Assembly (NCBI GenBank): GCA_029378245.1
Contig: JARKIF010000015.1
Span: 868,001 to 932,000, forward strand
DNA length: 64,000 bases
Reading direction: 5' to 3'
Origin: Roridomyces roridus
Taxonomy: Eukaryota; Basidiomycota; Agaricomycetes; Agaricales; Mycenaceae
Shown: positions 1-11,405 of the stretch, one piece after another
Numbering within the stretch: position 1 is the stretch's first letter
Layout of the letters: every line of letters starts with the position of its first letter
The notes under the pieces: generated by a model
The model's input: the letters and a program-made list of their open reading frames with translations, nothing else
Databases searched by the model: none
What the model was told of the DNA's origin: nothing
Made by a program: the position numbers and the translations under genes

Positions 1-90
1 CTCGGCAGGCGGCGATCCGGCACCGACAAAGATCACCGATCAATCACTCACGGCTTGGCACTTGCTCCTCACCTCCACCACTGCCAGCAG

Positions 91-1376
91 ATGGGGTGCT
101 TCGACGTCTACTGTTCATTCTGGTGAGCTTCCCCGCCTCCACACACGCCGCATGACGCACTCACAAAAACCTCAAGTGCCGGCCCACTCGAAGACGCTCG
201 ATCCTGCTGGCTCTCCTTTATAGCAACCGACGCGGACGGCATCCCACAGCCCTGCGACGAAATTCCGTGGCCCCCCGCCGACGGCAAGTGGCTTAATCCC
301 CCAGGGTATCCCGTCCCCGCCGCGTCGATCAAAGAGATCGTGTGCATCTCTACTGAGGACGGCAAGTATTGGGATGCATGGAGTTGCGTCGCGCCGATGT
401 GGGACAAAAACGGATGGGTTTCGCCGGACTGGTGCGTGGTCCTCTCTACGATTGCAAACAAATTACTAACCCGGCCGGCGGTTACAGTGTACAAAACGGC
501 TACGGCGCAGCAATTGCCAGCGACGGAAGCACCGCGTGGAGAGACGCCGAGCGTTATCTTCATATCCACCGGGGCTGCCTCTCCTTCCTCTGCCGCCGCC
601 TCTCCATCACTCCGCAGATCCTGTGGGAATCACTGTACAAGGATGGGTCGGACTATAGAAAGTACGGTGAAGCCGGTAACGGGCTACTGTATCACCTCGA
701 CTACTACGGCATGAAGGAGAGATGCGGACAGACGTTTCAGTATGCCGTGGAGCGTTTCACGGAGAGCGAGGACGCCGAAGGCAAGTCGACGGTCGATAGG
801 TGGTTTGACCCGGAATCGATGATGGAAACCGCTTGGCTACTCACTCGGCCGTCATGCCTCCCGATGCCCGCCGAGTCCCCTGCACCGAAAGAACCACCTA
901 CAATCGACGCGGCGTGCATGTCGGTCCTCGGGGTGTTCGAACTGATGGACCTCATCCTCCTCGCCACCATCAACGACGAGGACCTGTCGATTGGGTTGAG
1001 AACGCTATTCGCTTTGGGTCAAGTCAATCGCTTCCTCCACGACGCGCTCACCCGCTCGCACCAAGCGGTATGGCTCCGCCTTGCCGCATTACATGGCTGG
1101 ATGCTCCCGTGCACACCCGCAGATTGGCGGGAATGGGGTGTAACTGAGCTCGACCCACGACTCGACTGGTATTCCTTCGTCCTCGCTAATCTCAAAATGC
1201 AACCGGTATCAGATTCACTCAAGAATCGGCGACGCATGGAGCGCATGTGCGAGCAATTTGCCAAGGGGAAGAAGCAGTTGGCCTCGGATGGGAGTGTCAA
1301 GTGGAAGTGGCAGGTAGGGAGGTTGTGCATGCCGAGCCGGTTGACGCCTCCGGTTGCATGGGCTTGGGAGACGTAG
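91..1376 (+). CDS. F-box-like Agaricomycete protein, three exons
   Basis: The start ATG opens with MGCFDVYCSF, a beginning I recall from a large Agaricomycete family. Exons are 91-122, 177-431 and 488-1376. Both introns (123-176 and 432-487) have GT-AG ends and keep the frame; the second has a TTACTAAC branch-like site. The joined protein is rich in Cys and Trp in its first 120 residues. A hydrophobic F-box-like stretch (VFELMDLILLATINDEDL) lies near codon positions 927-985. F-box proteins tether substrates to SCF ubiquitin ligases, so that is the inferred role. The 3' end is less certain: CAG/GTAGGG at about 1312 could be a further donor, which would replace the last 20 or so residues. No signal peptide or membrane segment is seen. 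Family membership is recalled; the function is inferred. Confidence 0.72.
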
Positions 1377-2567
1377 GATTAGGCATTGTAGGGGCTATTA
1401 CAACGCTGGCTACTGATAACCCTTGCAAACAGGCCACTCGCTTGGATATGCTTCATTCGGCCAACAAGGTTGGCGACGAGGTCGATTGCGCGGACGGCTT
1501 CGGCTGTGGTCATCCCAGCCGAAGTGACGCAGCCGAAGTGACGGGCAGCGCGAAGAGTACCAGAGAGGCCGCCGTGAAGGTCCAGCTGATGGAGAGCTTC
1601 GAGTGAGGCTTGCCTGGGGTGCTGCTCCAATTTATGGAGCTCGGAGGGTGTTGTTCGGGGGCGCCTTGCTCCCTAGTTGATTAGTGAGTCACTGTGACTC
1701 TGTGAGTGCCCAGACGAATATTTGGCACCGAGAAGACGACGTAGCGTGCAGCTAGAGGCGCTTGGTTTCGCTCATTTTTGGGCGATCGAGTAGGAGTGTG
1801 TCCACTAGGAAGGGAATTAGCCGGCATACCAACGGGGAGCCACAAACAGGAGAATCACAGGCTGGGTCGGCGCGCCAAGTTGACAAGACGTCTTCAACGC
1901 GTAACGTCATCGCGGTGAGGATGGGTCGCCAGGAGTCGTGACTCATCTTTGAGGGTCATTGGGCAGCCTGCCAGTTTTGAACTCTGACGCGACTGCTGGA
2001 AGCAGTGATTTCAAAGTCCGACATCAAGCCAAACAGAGGAAAGCTGATCGGAGCACTGCCTCATCACTCTTTGCTTTTGCCACGGCAAGATGCCATGCTC
2101 CGGAATCGCTGAACCCGCCGACAGCGTCTCAGATGTTGCGACTCGGCTTGGTTTTCTGGCCACTTCAATCCCTCCCGTGGATGATGGCCTGTATCTCGTT
2201 GGTACCCCGCGCAAATCTCACGAGCCTTATTGTCTACGCAGCTGCTGTGAATCGTCGGGTATTGTTCTGCATTCCAAACAATCTTTGCATTCCTCATCAT
2301 CAGCTTCTTCCGCCTCGAACAAGAACTTCCTTGTCTCGCGCACCGATCTGACGTCCACTCCCAAGCCACGTCAACATTTCAGCCACGTCGATCGTACAGC
2401 ATGTCCAGCTATAAACAAGAAACAATGCGAACGACTTTCTCAGTGCTGTGTTTTGTTGTTCAGGAAATTCCAGGCGCTTGAGGGACGTTGTCAAGGAGTC
2501 GGAAGGACCTTATGTGCTATCGAGAACAATAGGAGGGTACATTTCCAGACTCCAAACCGCTGGCCCT
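1377..2567. other. Intergenic stretch without a supported gene
   Basis: Open frames here on both strands are short, overlap each other, show no recognisable motif and cannot be joined by convincing splice sites. It probably holds the 3' region of the F-box-like gene and the upstream region of the next plus-strand gene. Confidence 0.5.
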
Positions 2568-2573
2568 TATAAA
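2568..2573 (+). promoter_or_regulatory. TATA box of the 12-exon gene
   Basis: TATAAA lies 42 bases upstream of the ATG at 2615, a spacing repeated at other secreted or inducible genes in this window. It supports the choice of that very short first exon. Confidence 0.5.
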
Positions 2574-2614
2574 CGACGCAGAGTGAGCCCCACCCGACCA
2601 CGACGGCCACACAT

Positions 2615-5255
2615 ATGAGTACCGCCCTTGGTGAGTGAGCGTGTGGAATCACAGCCTCGATCTTCTCTGATGATGTCGACATCAGGACTGCGCCCATCGC
2701 CTGTGCCCAATCCCGTGATATCGGCGGCAGGTTCCCATCGTGAGTGCTTACACGCGTTGTTATTGAGGTATCATCACACTTACCATGTACTCCTCCATAG
2801 CCGAACCTTCGAAATCGAAGAAAACGCCTGTGAGTCGAAATTCAATCCACATCCAAATTTATCCTGACCTTGTTCTGTTTTTGATTGCAAGTCCCGATCC
2901 GGCTCGGCATCCCTGCAAACTCCCTACCGCCTGTCGACAAATGATAAAGAAAATATGGGAACCCACGAGCATGCTGGCGCCCATTCGGGTCTGACTTTCA
3001 GCGTGAAATCGGCGCAGGGACACGAAGAGACACCGCCAGTGTCTGACAATGACGTGCGGCCGCGGATGGCGCCTATGATCTTGTTCCCATCCGAGATGCG
3101 CTCCCAGGAAGCCAGGTGCGTGCCCTTTGTCCTCACAATTCGATTTTACTGAGTCTCGGGCCAGCGCGCACAACGTGCACGCTATCCAGGCGGGCGACCT
3201 CGAAGTACTCGGAGCCAAGCTCCCTAGCGGCGGGTGTCTGCTCACCATCCACGACCCCGTCGACGCCTCTGCCTGGATTGACAGCAATTTCAATCATCAA
3301 TCACTCCTCGATCCTCTCCGCGAGCGTGGATTGAGCGGGCCCGTTGCCGCCATGCTCGACGCTTACACCCAATGCCTCATCTTCTTCCGGTCCCTCGAAG
3401 CAGAGGAAGATTCGAGTGTCGTAGCCTGTGCTGAGGAGGTGGCGAACTATTCTGGATTCCCCGTGGTCATTCGACCTGATGTTGAGGATCCGCTTGCACG
3501 GTTTGCGTGTGTGCTCTCTTGCCATCTCAGTTTGGCGTCTCTCATTCTGTGTACAGGCACGCAAAGTCAATCGTCTCCGAGAAGGCGATGTCACTGTCTA
3601 ACAGTAACCCTGGTGCTGAATCGAATCGCATCGGTTCATTCGGGGGAGAAGGCGATACGAATGGGGAGCCGCACGACTCTGGAAGCGGTCACGGAGATGA
3701 CACTAACGGTGACAGCCACGGAGGTGAGAACGGGAAGGAAAACGGAGGAGGCGGTGGCGACCGAGGGAAACCCAAGTCAGAGTCGGCCGATGCCCATCCC
3801 AACGGCGGCCACAAAACCTGGGAATGTCTCACCCACAGCATCCTCGCCGCGTGCAAATTGAAGATCAGCCCCACAAGCACGTACGATTTCAGCGTTAACA
3901 GCAGATTCCGAGTACGTGTTTCACTCGTTTGTGTTTCGAAGCTTGGGAATTCACTCGAGGGCAGTTCGCAGCTCCGGTCCCTGTCGACATCAAGGATCTT
4001 CGAGACAGGAATGCCATGTTCGAGTCACTCAATCAAGGCGATATTGAGGCGTTCACCAAACTCGAAGTCGGGACGAATGGCAGTCAGTTGTTGGTTGACG
4101 CGACGTATGCATCGTTGGGATTCGAAGGACATCAACCGCAGTCATTCCATAGCTGCAAATAGTATGTGTTGCTACATTTATCGAAACTCGGCTGATCATC
4201 TGCAGTATATCTGGCGGAAACGATCCGCCGAAGCAGATTCACACCCAGACGGCCCAAAAGCATACAGGCACGTCCCTCAGCGGTACGATCGGAAACCAGG
4301 GCGCGGTTCTCGGACTCCAACGCTCAAGAGGACACAGTCACAGCATCGAGGCCACCGGAGATACGGTAGGCTGCATTCCATCCGTTCAACTTCGACTTAC
4401 TTGCCCCTGTAGTATGCTCCCGACTGGATCGTTCGCCAGCAGCTTGGGAATCGTTTCAATTCCAACGAGCAGAGGAAATCATACATGTCGATTGCCACCA
4501 CGTACGAGCCTCAGATTAATCAATTCGAGGCGCTCCCGAAGCCACTTGATGTGAATGTCGGCCTTGCTCTTGAGCTTCGAGCGGTATTTATGCTCGATTT
4601 GTACCAGCTGTTCCAACGCTAATGGGCACCCAGAACCAGGACGTCAGAGTCTCTTTCGTGAACCGCACTCAGATCCACGTGTGGATATCGCAGCCAGATT
4701 CCAAGTCGCTCGCCCGCGGAGTTATTTTCTTGCTTTGCGTCAGTTGCAAATTTACGTTGGAGATAAATAGCTGAAATGCGTCTAGAACTATCTCCCCGAC
4801 ATTCACACAGAGCATGCACTGAAAATCACCGAGGATGATTTCTGCATCGACATTTCCAACTCAGCCGAGACGAGCCCGGGCCCTTCCCCGAGTTCTGAGA
4901 GCGAGAAACACGAGAATGGTAAATTCTCTCCGCCCTAGTTTCTGGTGCAATTTCGCTAATGATGGCACTACTAGGAAGTGCCGTCCCCGAGATCGTGGAC
5001 CTTTCTGCCGCCCAGGTTCAGAAACAGCATCTGAATGGTAAACTCCGCAGACATGCCTCATCCAGCCGCATTCCTTCGTACCCTCCCATCCAACTCAAGC
5101 CTTGCATCACCAGGGGTTGGGATGGCACGAATAAACGCTGGCTTGAACCTGTGTGGCCGGATCTTGACGAGGGTTTCAAAGCAGTCGACGCACCGGGGAC
5201 GGGAGGGTTGATGCGGAAGCGTTGTTATGAGTTGACGATGGCTTCAGGGATTTGA
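2615..5255 (+). CDS. Unknown 686-residue protein, 12 exons
   Basis: A continuous frame is obtained through exons 2615-2630, 2686-2739, 2801-2829, 2892-3115, 3165-3500, 3557-3911, 3965-4161, 4206-4365, 4413-4583, 4634-4738, 4786-4918 and 4975-5255, all with GT-AG introns of 44-62 bases. The first 40 residues are Ser/Pro/Lys-rich. Residues about 110-215 form an acidic globular-looking region. A Gly/Asn/Asp-rich low-complexity linker follows, with many GD, NG and GE pairs. The C-terminal half has a beta-rich stretch (VSFVNRTQIHVWISQP), a FLLCNYLPDIHT motif over an exon junction and a Ser/Glu-rich spacer. I recall similar VNRNQ-type motifs in uncharacterised Agaricomycete proteins, but no named domain. 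There is no signal peptide or membrane helix, so it is probably intracellular. No function can be assigned. Confidence 0.75.
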
Positions 5256-5447
5256 TACGAGGATTGGGATACATACATTTGTTCGGATGGAAAATGTGAA
5301 GACATGCTTCGGACTTTGAGTTGACTCGAATTGGACAAGTTGAGGTGGAGTTGAAGACAAGATTTGGACAAAAACCACGAGCCGCTTGATAACGAAACTA
5401 TCATCCCTTTCATCCTTTCCGGACCATACTAACCGACTACTTATTCA

Positions 5448-6162
5448 CTAACACCCGCCAAAGTCACAGGGATCCCGACACTTGTCCGCGATATTGATCA
5501 ATCCCTTGCAACAAGCCACCTCAAGGCACTCCGTCGGATCACAAATGGGATTGGTGCCGTCCAAGCCGACGCACGTCGGTGCCGGGGTGCCGAGAGGGTA
5601 GATTTGGCCTAGCGCGCATCTGCCAGCGGGAATTGGAAAAGAGAGAGGAGGGAGAGACTCGAGAGACCCACCCGGACTGATACGGCGAGTAACACGTACC
5701 TGCGCCGTAGCAGAATAACGTTACATTGCCTTGCATGATTGGACAAAGTTGGCTGTTGTCCAGGCAGACGTTCTACATGGGTTGTAAGAAGTAATCACAG
5801 TGGCCAGACGAGTGAAATTACCTTGGCCGGGTCAAACTGCGTCGACCCGCACTTCTCGAGAGTAGTAGGTTGGCCGGAGACGTATGGCTGGAGGGTATTG
5901 CTCGAGCAGGTGTATTGCTTGACGGAATAGCACGCAGGTCCGCAGCGGACGTAGACCTCGTTGTTGACGATCGGGCAGAGGAAGTTGTCGTCGAAGCAGG
6001 TGTACTGCGATTGGATCATTCATAGTCGAGTACTCGGCTTCAATCGAGAATACGTACCTGAGAAGGAAAGTACATGGAGCTCCCGCAATTCATGAGTGTT
6101 TCGGCGCCGACGACGCTGAGGGAGACGAACGTGGTGAGAGCGAGGGCAAGAAGGTGGGGCAT
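5448..6162 (-). CDS. Small cysteine-rich secreted protein
   Basis: The minus-strand ATG at 6162 opens a signal peptide (MPHLLALALTTFVSLSVVGA). Exons join in frame through an intron after PSQ, one after the DPAK codons, and a third whose best acceptor is the AG just before the QIYPLG codons. The mature protein has repeated Cys modules: YTCFDDNFLCPI, RCGPACYS, YTCSS, CLDNSQLCPI and a C-terminal CCKGLINIADKCRDPC ending in GGC. The even spacing predicts disulfide bonds and an extracellular, wall or matrix location. I recall similar YTCFDGNFLCP modules in secreted basidiomycete proteins of unknown role. It could be an effector-like or wall protein; enzyme activity is not indicated. A TATA element lies 36 bases upstream. 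Confidence 0.82.
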
Positions 6163-6197
6163 TGTGTTGCTGAGCCGTGCTGTCAGACAGGCCTTGA

Positions 6198-6204
6198 TTA
6201 TATA
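6198..6204 (-). promoter_or_regulatory. TATA box of the cysteine-rich secreted gene
   Basis: Read on the minus strand the sequence is TATATAA, 36 bases upstream of the ATG at 6162. Confidence 0.5.
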
Positions 6205-6205
6205 G

Positions 6206-6964
6206 TAGGACGGGACGCACAGGATGTTGATTTGTGCCTGGATATCGAGTCAGAGCAGCAGGGGCCGCCGCTGTCAGTGTCCATTTCGTGCCATCGAACC
6301 TGCGGCGTGTTGCCTGGATGTGTATCGAATAGCGACAGACAGCCTTCCAACCCTTGTTGAATGATCATCCAGCCCTAGTTGACTGATCTTCCAACCCTAT
6401 AATAGTTGGCTGACCTTTCCGACTTGGGACTCTGGGACCGTGCCGCTCAAGTTCTCCCCTTAGCAGTAATTCGGGAATGTTGCAAAATTCGGGGTGAATA
6501 CCCTACCTCTTTGTTGGCTCCCAAGCTATCCGACGTCGACGGCATTGCCTGACATTCAACAGGCAGCATAGCAGACATCGTGGACACCGATCCGAGTCTG
6601 ACCGTGGTGATTCTTATCGAGCGCCCAGAAAAGCTGTTTCACAGCAGCGCTGTCGATCCTCGCAGCGGAGAGCTTAGCGGTTCTGTCCTATGAATCGACG
6701 CTAAAGGGTCCATGAGGACGCATAATATCCCTCCTAAGTATTCAGAGATGCTGGAGGGAAAACGATCCTGTGTGGGGAACCGTTCGAGAATGTCAATTTG
6801 GGTCGTTCCAGGTTGAGTGTTGAATGAGAGGTGTGTAATTATTATTGATTTCGAAGGCCGGCTGATCCGGATAGAGATTTGAGTAGCGACGCAAGAGGCA
6901 CGGAGGAGAATCAACAATCTATCGTACCGTATTGTACCAAATCAATGCAATTCATCCATACACA
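6206..6964. other. Intergenic stretch
   Basis: No open frame longer than about 90 codons, no RNA-gene signal and no terminal repeats were seen. It separates two minus-strand genes, so it holds the upstream region of the Cys-rich gene and the 3' region of the lipase. Confidence 0.5.
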
Positions 6965-8377
6965 TTACAGCAAATACGGCGTCATATAAAAGATCCCAAA
7001 GTACTGTTCACTGCCTCAGCAAGATGCAAAACGCAGCAATGAGCATTACCGATAAATGCGACGGATTGATCCCCGTGCTGGGTATCTTCATCGACCCACT
7101 CGGGTCTTCTTGCAGCGCGTCGGCAGTGTTCACACAGATCCGCGTTTGTTGGGGAGAGTGAGGGGAAAGGGACCAGTATTCTGTGCCTGTGGAGAGTTTG
7201 TTAGCGCTGGTTGAGACGCGAGAGGAGCGAGGGAAGACGTGCTGTGGTGCTTGTATCCGAGGGTGATGGGAACCATCGTCGGGACTCTAATACGATGAAC
7301 GGTCAGACCTGGAAAGATTCGCCAAATCGGTTCGAGTACGTACCCATCGAACGTGTGTACCACTGGATTTCGACTCAGCTCGATCGTATACGAAAGAGAG
7401 ACACAGGAGAACATACCTCTGAAACACCGCTCCGGCGTAATTAACGAGTCAACCCACCCTGCGAACACGGCATTCCCCGTCCGCGGCTGGCCGTATGTGT
7501 ACAGCCTTACTTTTCTGCGACATGTGAGCACTGCCCTATGAATTTTCGATAGAGAGTAAACTTACGTGGTGTCGTGGAAGAGCATTTGCAGCGTCACAGC
7601 GGCGATTGCAGCCATCGCACCGCCGAGAGAGTGTCCTGTACAAACGATCGTGTAGCCCGGGTGTGCGGCGAGTTCCACAGTGACTGAAGAGAGAGTTTTT
7701 GCGCATACGGTGGACCAGGCGTTTTGGAAACCAAAATGGACTTTCGTTCCAACTGGTCAGTGCGTCAGGGTATGAGCACGCGAATGCGAATGTTCGGCGG
7801 GCGTACCGGGTGCAGTCACTTTGCTGAGGGTCGGATCCCAGTCGACCAGTACCCCCAATGAATCGGTGATAAAGTTGGCCGGGGTAACACTATGATGGGT
7901 TGAGTTTCTCCTTCGATGGAAAAAGGACGAAAAGGCACTCACGACCCGCGGAACGCAACGACAATCTCTTTCCGTGTGTCATCCCTCGCGACGTACCCGT
8001 GCGAATCCGTCAGAAGGTCGAACATCTGAGTCATCGGTCAAATTTGTAATCGAGGAAGGAGGCGAGTCGGAGGGATGCACCTTCGCACAGAGCTTCTGCC
8101 CATTCGGACGCACGGGTATCAAGCTTGGTCCGGGCAAGATAATAGCATATGCTGTGGAGGCGTATTTAAAATGATGAACCAGGTCGTCGTATACAGCTGT
8201 GGGTGATTCAATATGATGAAGAGAAAGGGTGAAGCAACGCCCACCCTGAGAGACGGACGGTTTGTCTGCGACGCCGAGGACAGCAGCTCCTGTGGATCCC
8301 GCCGCTTGTGCCAATGGGCTTTGATTGACGATTTGGTCAAGACTGGGGAGACCAGGAAGCCTGAGGGAGGAGAACAT
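6965..8377 (-). CDS. Class 3 (fungal triacylglycerol-type) lipase
   Basis: The spliced minus-strand protein shows the class 3 lipase order: IVVAFRGS, DPTLSKV...GTKVHFGFQNAW, the nucleophile elbow GHSLGG at about 7625-7645, YTYGQPRTGN, VHTFDGVPTMVP and the catalytic-His region YKHHGTEYWS. The serine of GHSLGG, the FDGVP aspartate and the HHGTEYW histidine would make the triad. At least eight exons are needed. The last intron (GTAATG to CAG just before TACTTTGGG) gives the family-like end NPSHLSYFGI and a stop at 6965. Reading through this intron would give a hydrophobic tail ending at 7008 instead. Members hydrolyse ester bonds of acylglycerols. Unlike typical secreted members, the N-terminus (MFSSLRLPGLPSLDQ) is not a clear signal peptide, so location is open. 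Confidence 0.88.
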
Positions 8378-9136
8378 GAATAAATGGGCGTGTGAGATGC
8401 GACGATTCGAGACGCGGTTAAATAATAGTTCTGTGGGTTGTCCGCCGTTGTAGTTTCACCGAGCCTAGGAAAACAAGAGCTGACAGCCTGCATGACGGTT
8501 CAAATGAAGCAAGGCCGGAGAAAAACGAAAGTCGGTGAGAGTGTTGGCTGATTGGGGTAGATATTCAACGTATGCACCCATAACTTGAAAGTGGATACTT
8601 AGATTTCGTATCGGCGAGTAAGATCTGGCCAGAAAAGCAGATTCAAGCACCACCCGGAAGGGGACGGGCTGGGTTGATATGATGAATGGGAGACAGAAGG
8701 AATGAAGGTATCACTCAACTCGATCATTCCACCCGTCTCACCGCCGGTTGGTTTCGGTGCCGGAAACGACAGCATCGACCTCCGAGATATGAGCAGAGTT
8801 TCCAATGAGTTTGAGTCCGCCTGTCGAGGATGGTCGCAAAAGAAACAAGGGGCATCTATTGGAAGGGCATCGAGATGAGATTTTTCGATTGGTACAGAAT
8901 TGTAAAAGTGGTAGGATGCCATGGCAAGGTATCTCCAAGAGCACCAGCACTGACTCCTGATCGATCGACGACGATACAGCAAGTCTTGAGTCCCTCCTCT
9001 GAGGGCTCCGCGTAACGTAAGCGCAAGCCGAGGTGAAGCTGACGTTGTTTTGCCACGGAAATTCTCACTCCCAACTGGGGAGCTCGAACCTGGATTGTGG
9101 GTCGCACATGGTGGACGGAAGCAAGAAGGGTGACCG
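8378..9136. other. Intergenic, divergent promoter region
   Basis: It lies between the start of the minus-strand lipase and a plus-strand F-box frame. Minus-strand open frames of up to 180 codons exist but show no motif and no convincing splice joins. A tRNA T-loop-like string near 9080-9100 cannot be folded into a tRNA. Confidence 0.45.
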
Positions 9137-9574
9137 GTGACCATCGATCAATGTGTGACAGATCCCGAGAGCTCCGATGATGTCAGCGACGCGCGTCCGC
9201 TGTCCATCCGTTCAGTGCAGATGCTTGCTTCAAAACTCCGCGCGAAAAGCGAACGGCTTGACCAAGAATTCACCGCGCTCGATGCTCAGAGGGCTCTGGT
9301 CCAACTCTGGTCCGCGCAAAGCGCGATACGGCTGCAGATGCCAGAGCTGCTGCAGTGCAGGCCTTGTGTGCAGGCCACCGTGGCGTCGTCTACCCTGCCC
9401 AACGAAATCACTGCTGAAGTGTTTTCTCACTATATCGACGTCGATGAGGGACACCGCCCTCTCCCCTTGACATGGTTCTGCCGCGCATGGGAGCATTCTT
9501 ACTCTAAGATTGGTCTCCTTGTTGGGATCGAGCACGAACCACGAGAGGGGCCGCCATGTGGGAGGTCGCAGTAA
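9137..9574 (+). pseudogene. F-box protein fragment
   Basis: The frame encodes a heptad-like helical N-terminus (SKLRAKSERLDQEFTALDAQ), then the typical Agaricomycete F-box string LPNEITAEVFSHYI followed by a CRAW motif, an arrangement I know from full-length F-box/LRR proteins of 400-600 residues. Here the frame ends after 145 residues. No Leu-rich repeat region can be joined downstream; a further open frame at 9556-9828 has no recognisable repeat. It is best read as a truncated or decaying F-box gene. A very short functional adaptor, or a longer gene with unseen introns, cannot be excluded. Confidence 0.5.
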
Positions 9575-10398
9575 GCGAAGCGCTGAATGTCCTCTGGCGA
9601 GTGTGTCCGACCTACTTATCCATCCGACTTCTGAGACGGGAGATTTGCTTTTGTAAACAGTCGTTTCACAGACGGATGGCCGTACCAACGGTCCACGAGA
9701 AGCCCAAAGGTACATATGAGCTCTGCATCACCGACAAGGTGTGGTTCAATCGACGTGATCCAGGTTATCAAAAAGTCGGCGAGCCTCCAATGCGGCACAC
9801 TCTTTCCCACTTTGATGAATTCAAATGAAACATTGGTCCTCGATGCCGGGCGCCAGAAAACAAGCCGAACTTATTTCGAACAAAGATCAAAGATATCATC
9901 CGTGGTCTCGGGTGCCGGAACGTCGGCGTGTTGAAGACGGCTGATCGATTGATATGCCGTGCTCTGATCCTTGATCCCCGGATAACTACCCAATTCAACC
10001 GAACAATTGCCGAACAAAGGCCACAAGTAATCCGTAGAATTCGTCAAAGAGAAGTCCCAAGTACAGTATGTAAGCATGTACAAGAAGGTCGAATGTACAA
10101 CATGCTGGCTGCCGGCACGATCTCTCGTCAAGAGAGATCCATAGCCAAAAAGTCCCCGCAAAAAGTTACAGCATAAGTTAGCGTATCAGTCTATCGTCTA
10201 TGTAATAAGCGAGTGTGTCGGAGCCGGAGTCGAGGACGGAACGGAACCAAATCTCGCGGACTCCCGAGTCCGAGCGCTCACCGAAACCTGCTAAAGAGCC
10301 GTTTCGGAGAAAGCCCGCCACTCGTGAGTGTGCGTTTATGCAACGAGGTGGTACTGCCCCGAGTCGAGCTGGGGGTATTGATGTAAGACATGTCGAGG
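9575..10398. other. No supported gene
   Basis: Short overlapping frames occur on both strands without motifs or splice structure. The part nearest 9575 may be the decayed 3' part of the F-box gene. Confidence 0.4.
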
Positions 10399-10932
10399 TC
10401 AGAGGGGATGTCGATGTGGATGGCCTTGAGTCGGGACAAAACGGAGGGAAGCGAAAATCAACGGTGAGAACCCCGTCGGCGAACCGAGTACGATTAAGTC
10501 ACACACCTCACCACGACATGTAGACACCGAGTCCGAAGATCTAGCGCGGCTCCCGGTGCCGCGGTTTACGATTATGAAAGAGTCCTCGCGCTTCGCAGGC
10601 CCGGGCTTTCGCCCCCGAGCAAAGGTGAACGTAGCCCCCGAGTCAACGCGATATCGTTCGCTGGGAACTGGAGGATGGAAATTTTCTGGTCCGTCGTCAA
10701 TCACATGAAAGAAAGAAAGAAGGGCAAGATAAGACGTACTATAGCCGAATCGTCCATCGAAAACGAACGACGCGTTAAAGGGATCGTTGGGAGAATCAGG
10801 TAGGGGAATGAAGGACTCTGAGTAGGAGTCGAACGGGTCGTACGGATCGTGCGCGGGTGGATCTGGGGGAGGTAGGAAGGACTCTGTGTTAGAGTCTGGG
10901 TTGAACGGGTCAATCATATGCATGCTGAACAA
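10399..10932 (-). CDS. Hypothetical Asp/Pro/Ser-rich protein with internal repeat
   Basis: An uninterrupted minus-strand frame of 177 codons. Its first 55 residues contain an imperfect duplicated unit of about 22 residues (DPF.PDS.TESFLPPPD and DPFDSYSESFIPLPD). The DNA of the two units is also similar, so the repeat is recent or constrained. The second half is basic and Arg-rich (FARGRKPGPAKRED). An intron ending at a CAG near 10678 is possible and would remove a hydrophobic stretch. It is not clear whether this is a complete gene; neither a TATA element nor family similarity was seen. It lies downstream of the seven-helix gene on the same strand and might alternatively be part of its 3' neighbourhood. 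Confidence 0.3.
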   Translation of the reverse strand: MFSMHMIDPFNPDSNTESFLPPPDPPAHDPYDPFDSYSESFIPLPDSPNDPFNASFVFDGRFGYSTSYLALLSFFHVIDDGPENFHPPVPSERYRVDSGATFTFARGRKPGPAKREDSFIIVNRGTGSRARSSDSVSTCRGEVCDLIVLGSPTGFSPLIFASLRFVPTQGHPHRHPL

Positions 10933-11405
10933 AGGAGGGGAGGGGAGGGAGGGGGTAGCGCTCGCGGCGGGCGAAAAGTCTGATGGGGGGATTGGGGAAG
11001 AGTCGGCAGGGTCCCCGTCTCGAAAGGCGCTCTGTATTTAAATTAAAGGGCGTGGTTAAAGCGCGTGCTTGCGATTAGTCGCCGGCGCGTGGTTTACAGC
11101 AGGCAGAGCGGCATTATTAGATAAGACGTCCCACTAAACAATGATGCTGGCTTCGATTCGAAGTAGTCCTTGGCGCTGGTTTCATCGCGAGGTCGAGCGA
11201 ATGCCCAGCTAATTTGCGGGTCGATCTGCAGCGAAATCGCGTAGGACTCACCCCGAGGAGAAATCGGCCGTGTGATGGATGCCGGCATACCCAACACACC
11301 GAAAATGCGTGCTCCAAAGGGTCCGTGCGAAGAAACATGTGGAGCGGACTCTTTTCACCTGAAGTTGCAGGGCGTGATGAGAAAAGATCGGGGTTAGGAT
11401 TACTC

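Noticed and set aside
9060..9110. T-loop-like string GCTCGAACCTGG suggesting a tRNA
   Set aside because: The T-stem does not pair and no D-arm or acceptor stem can be formed on either strand.
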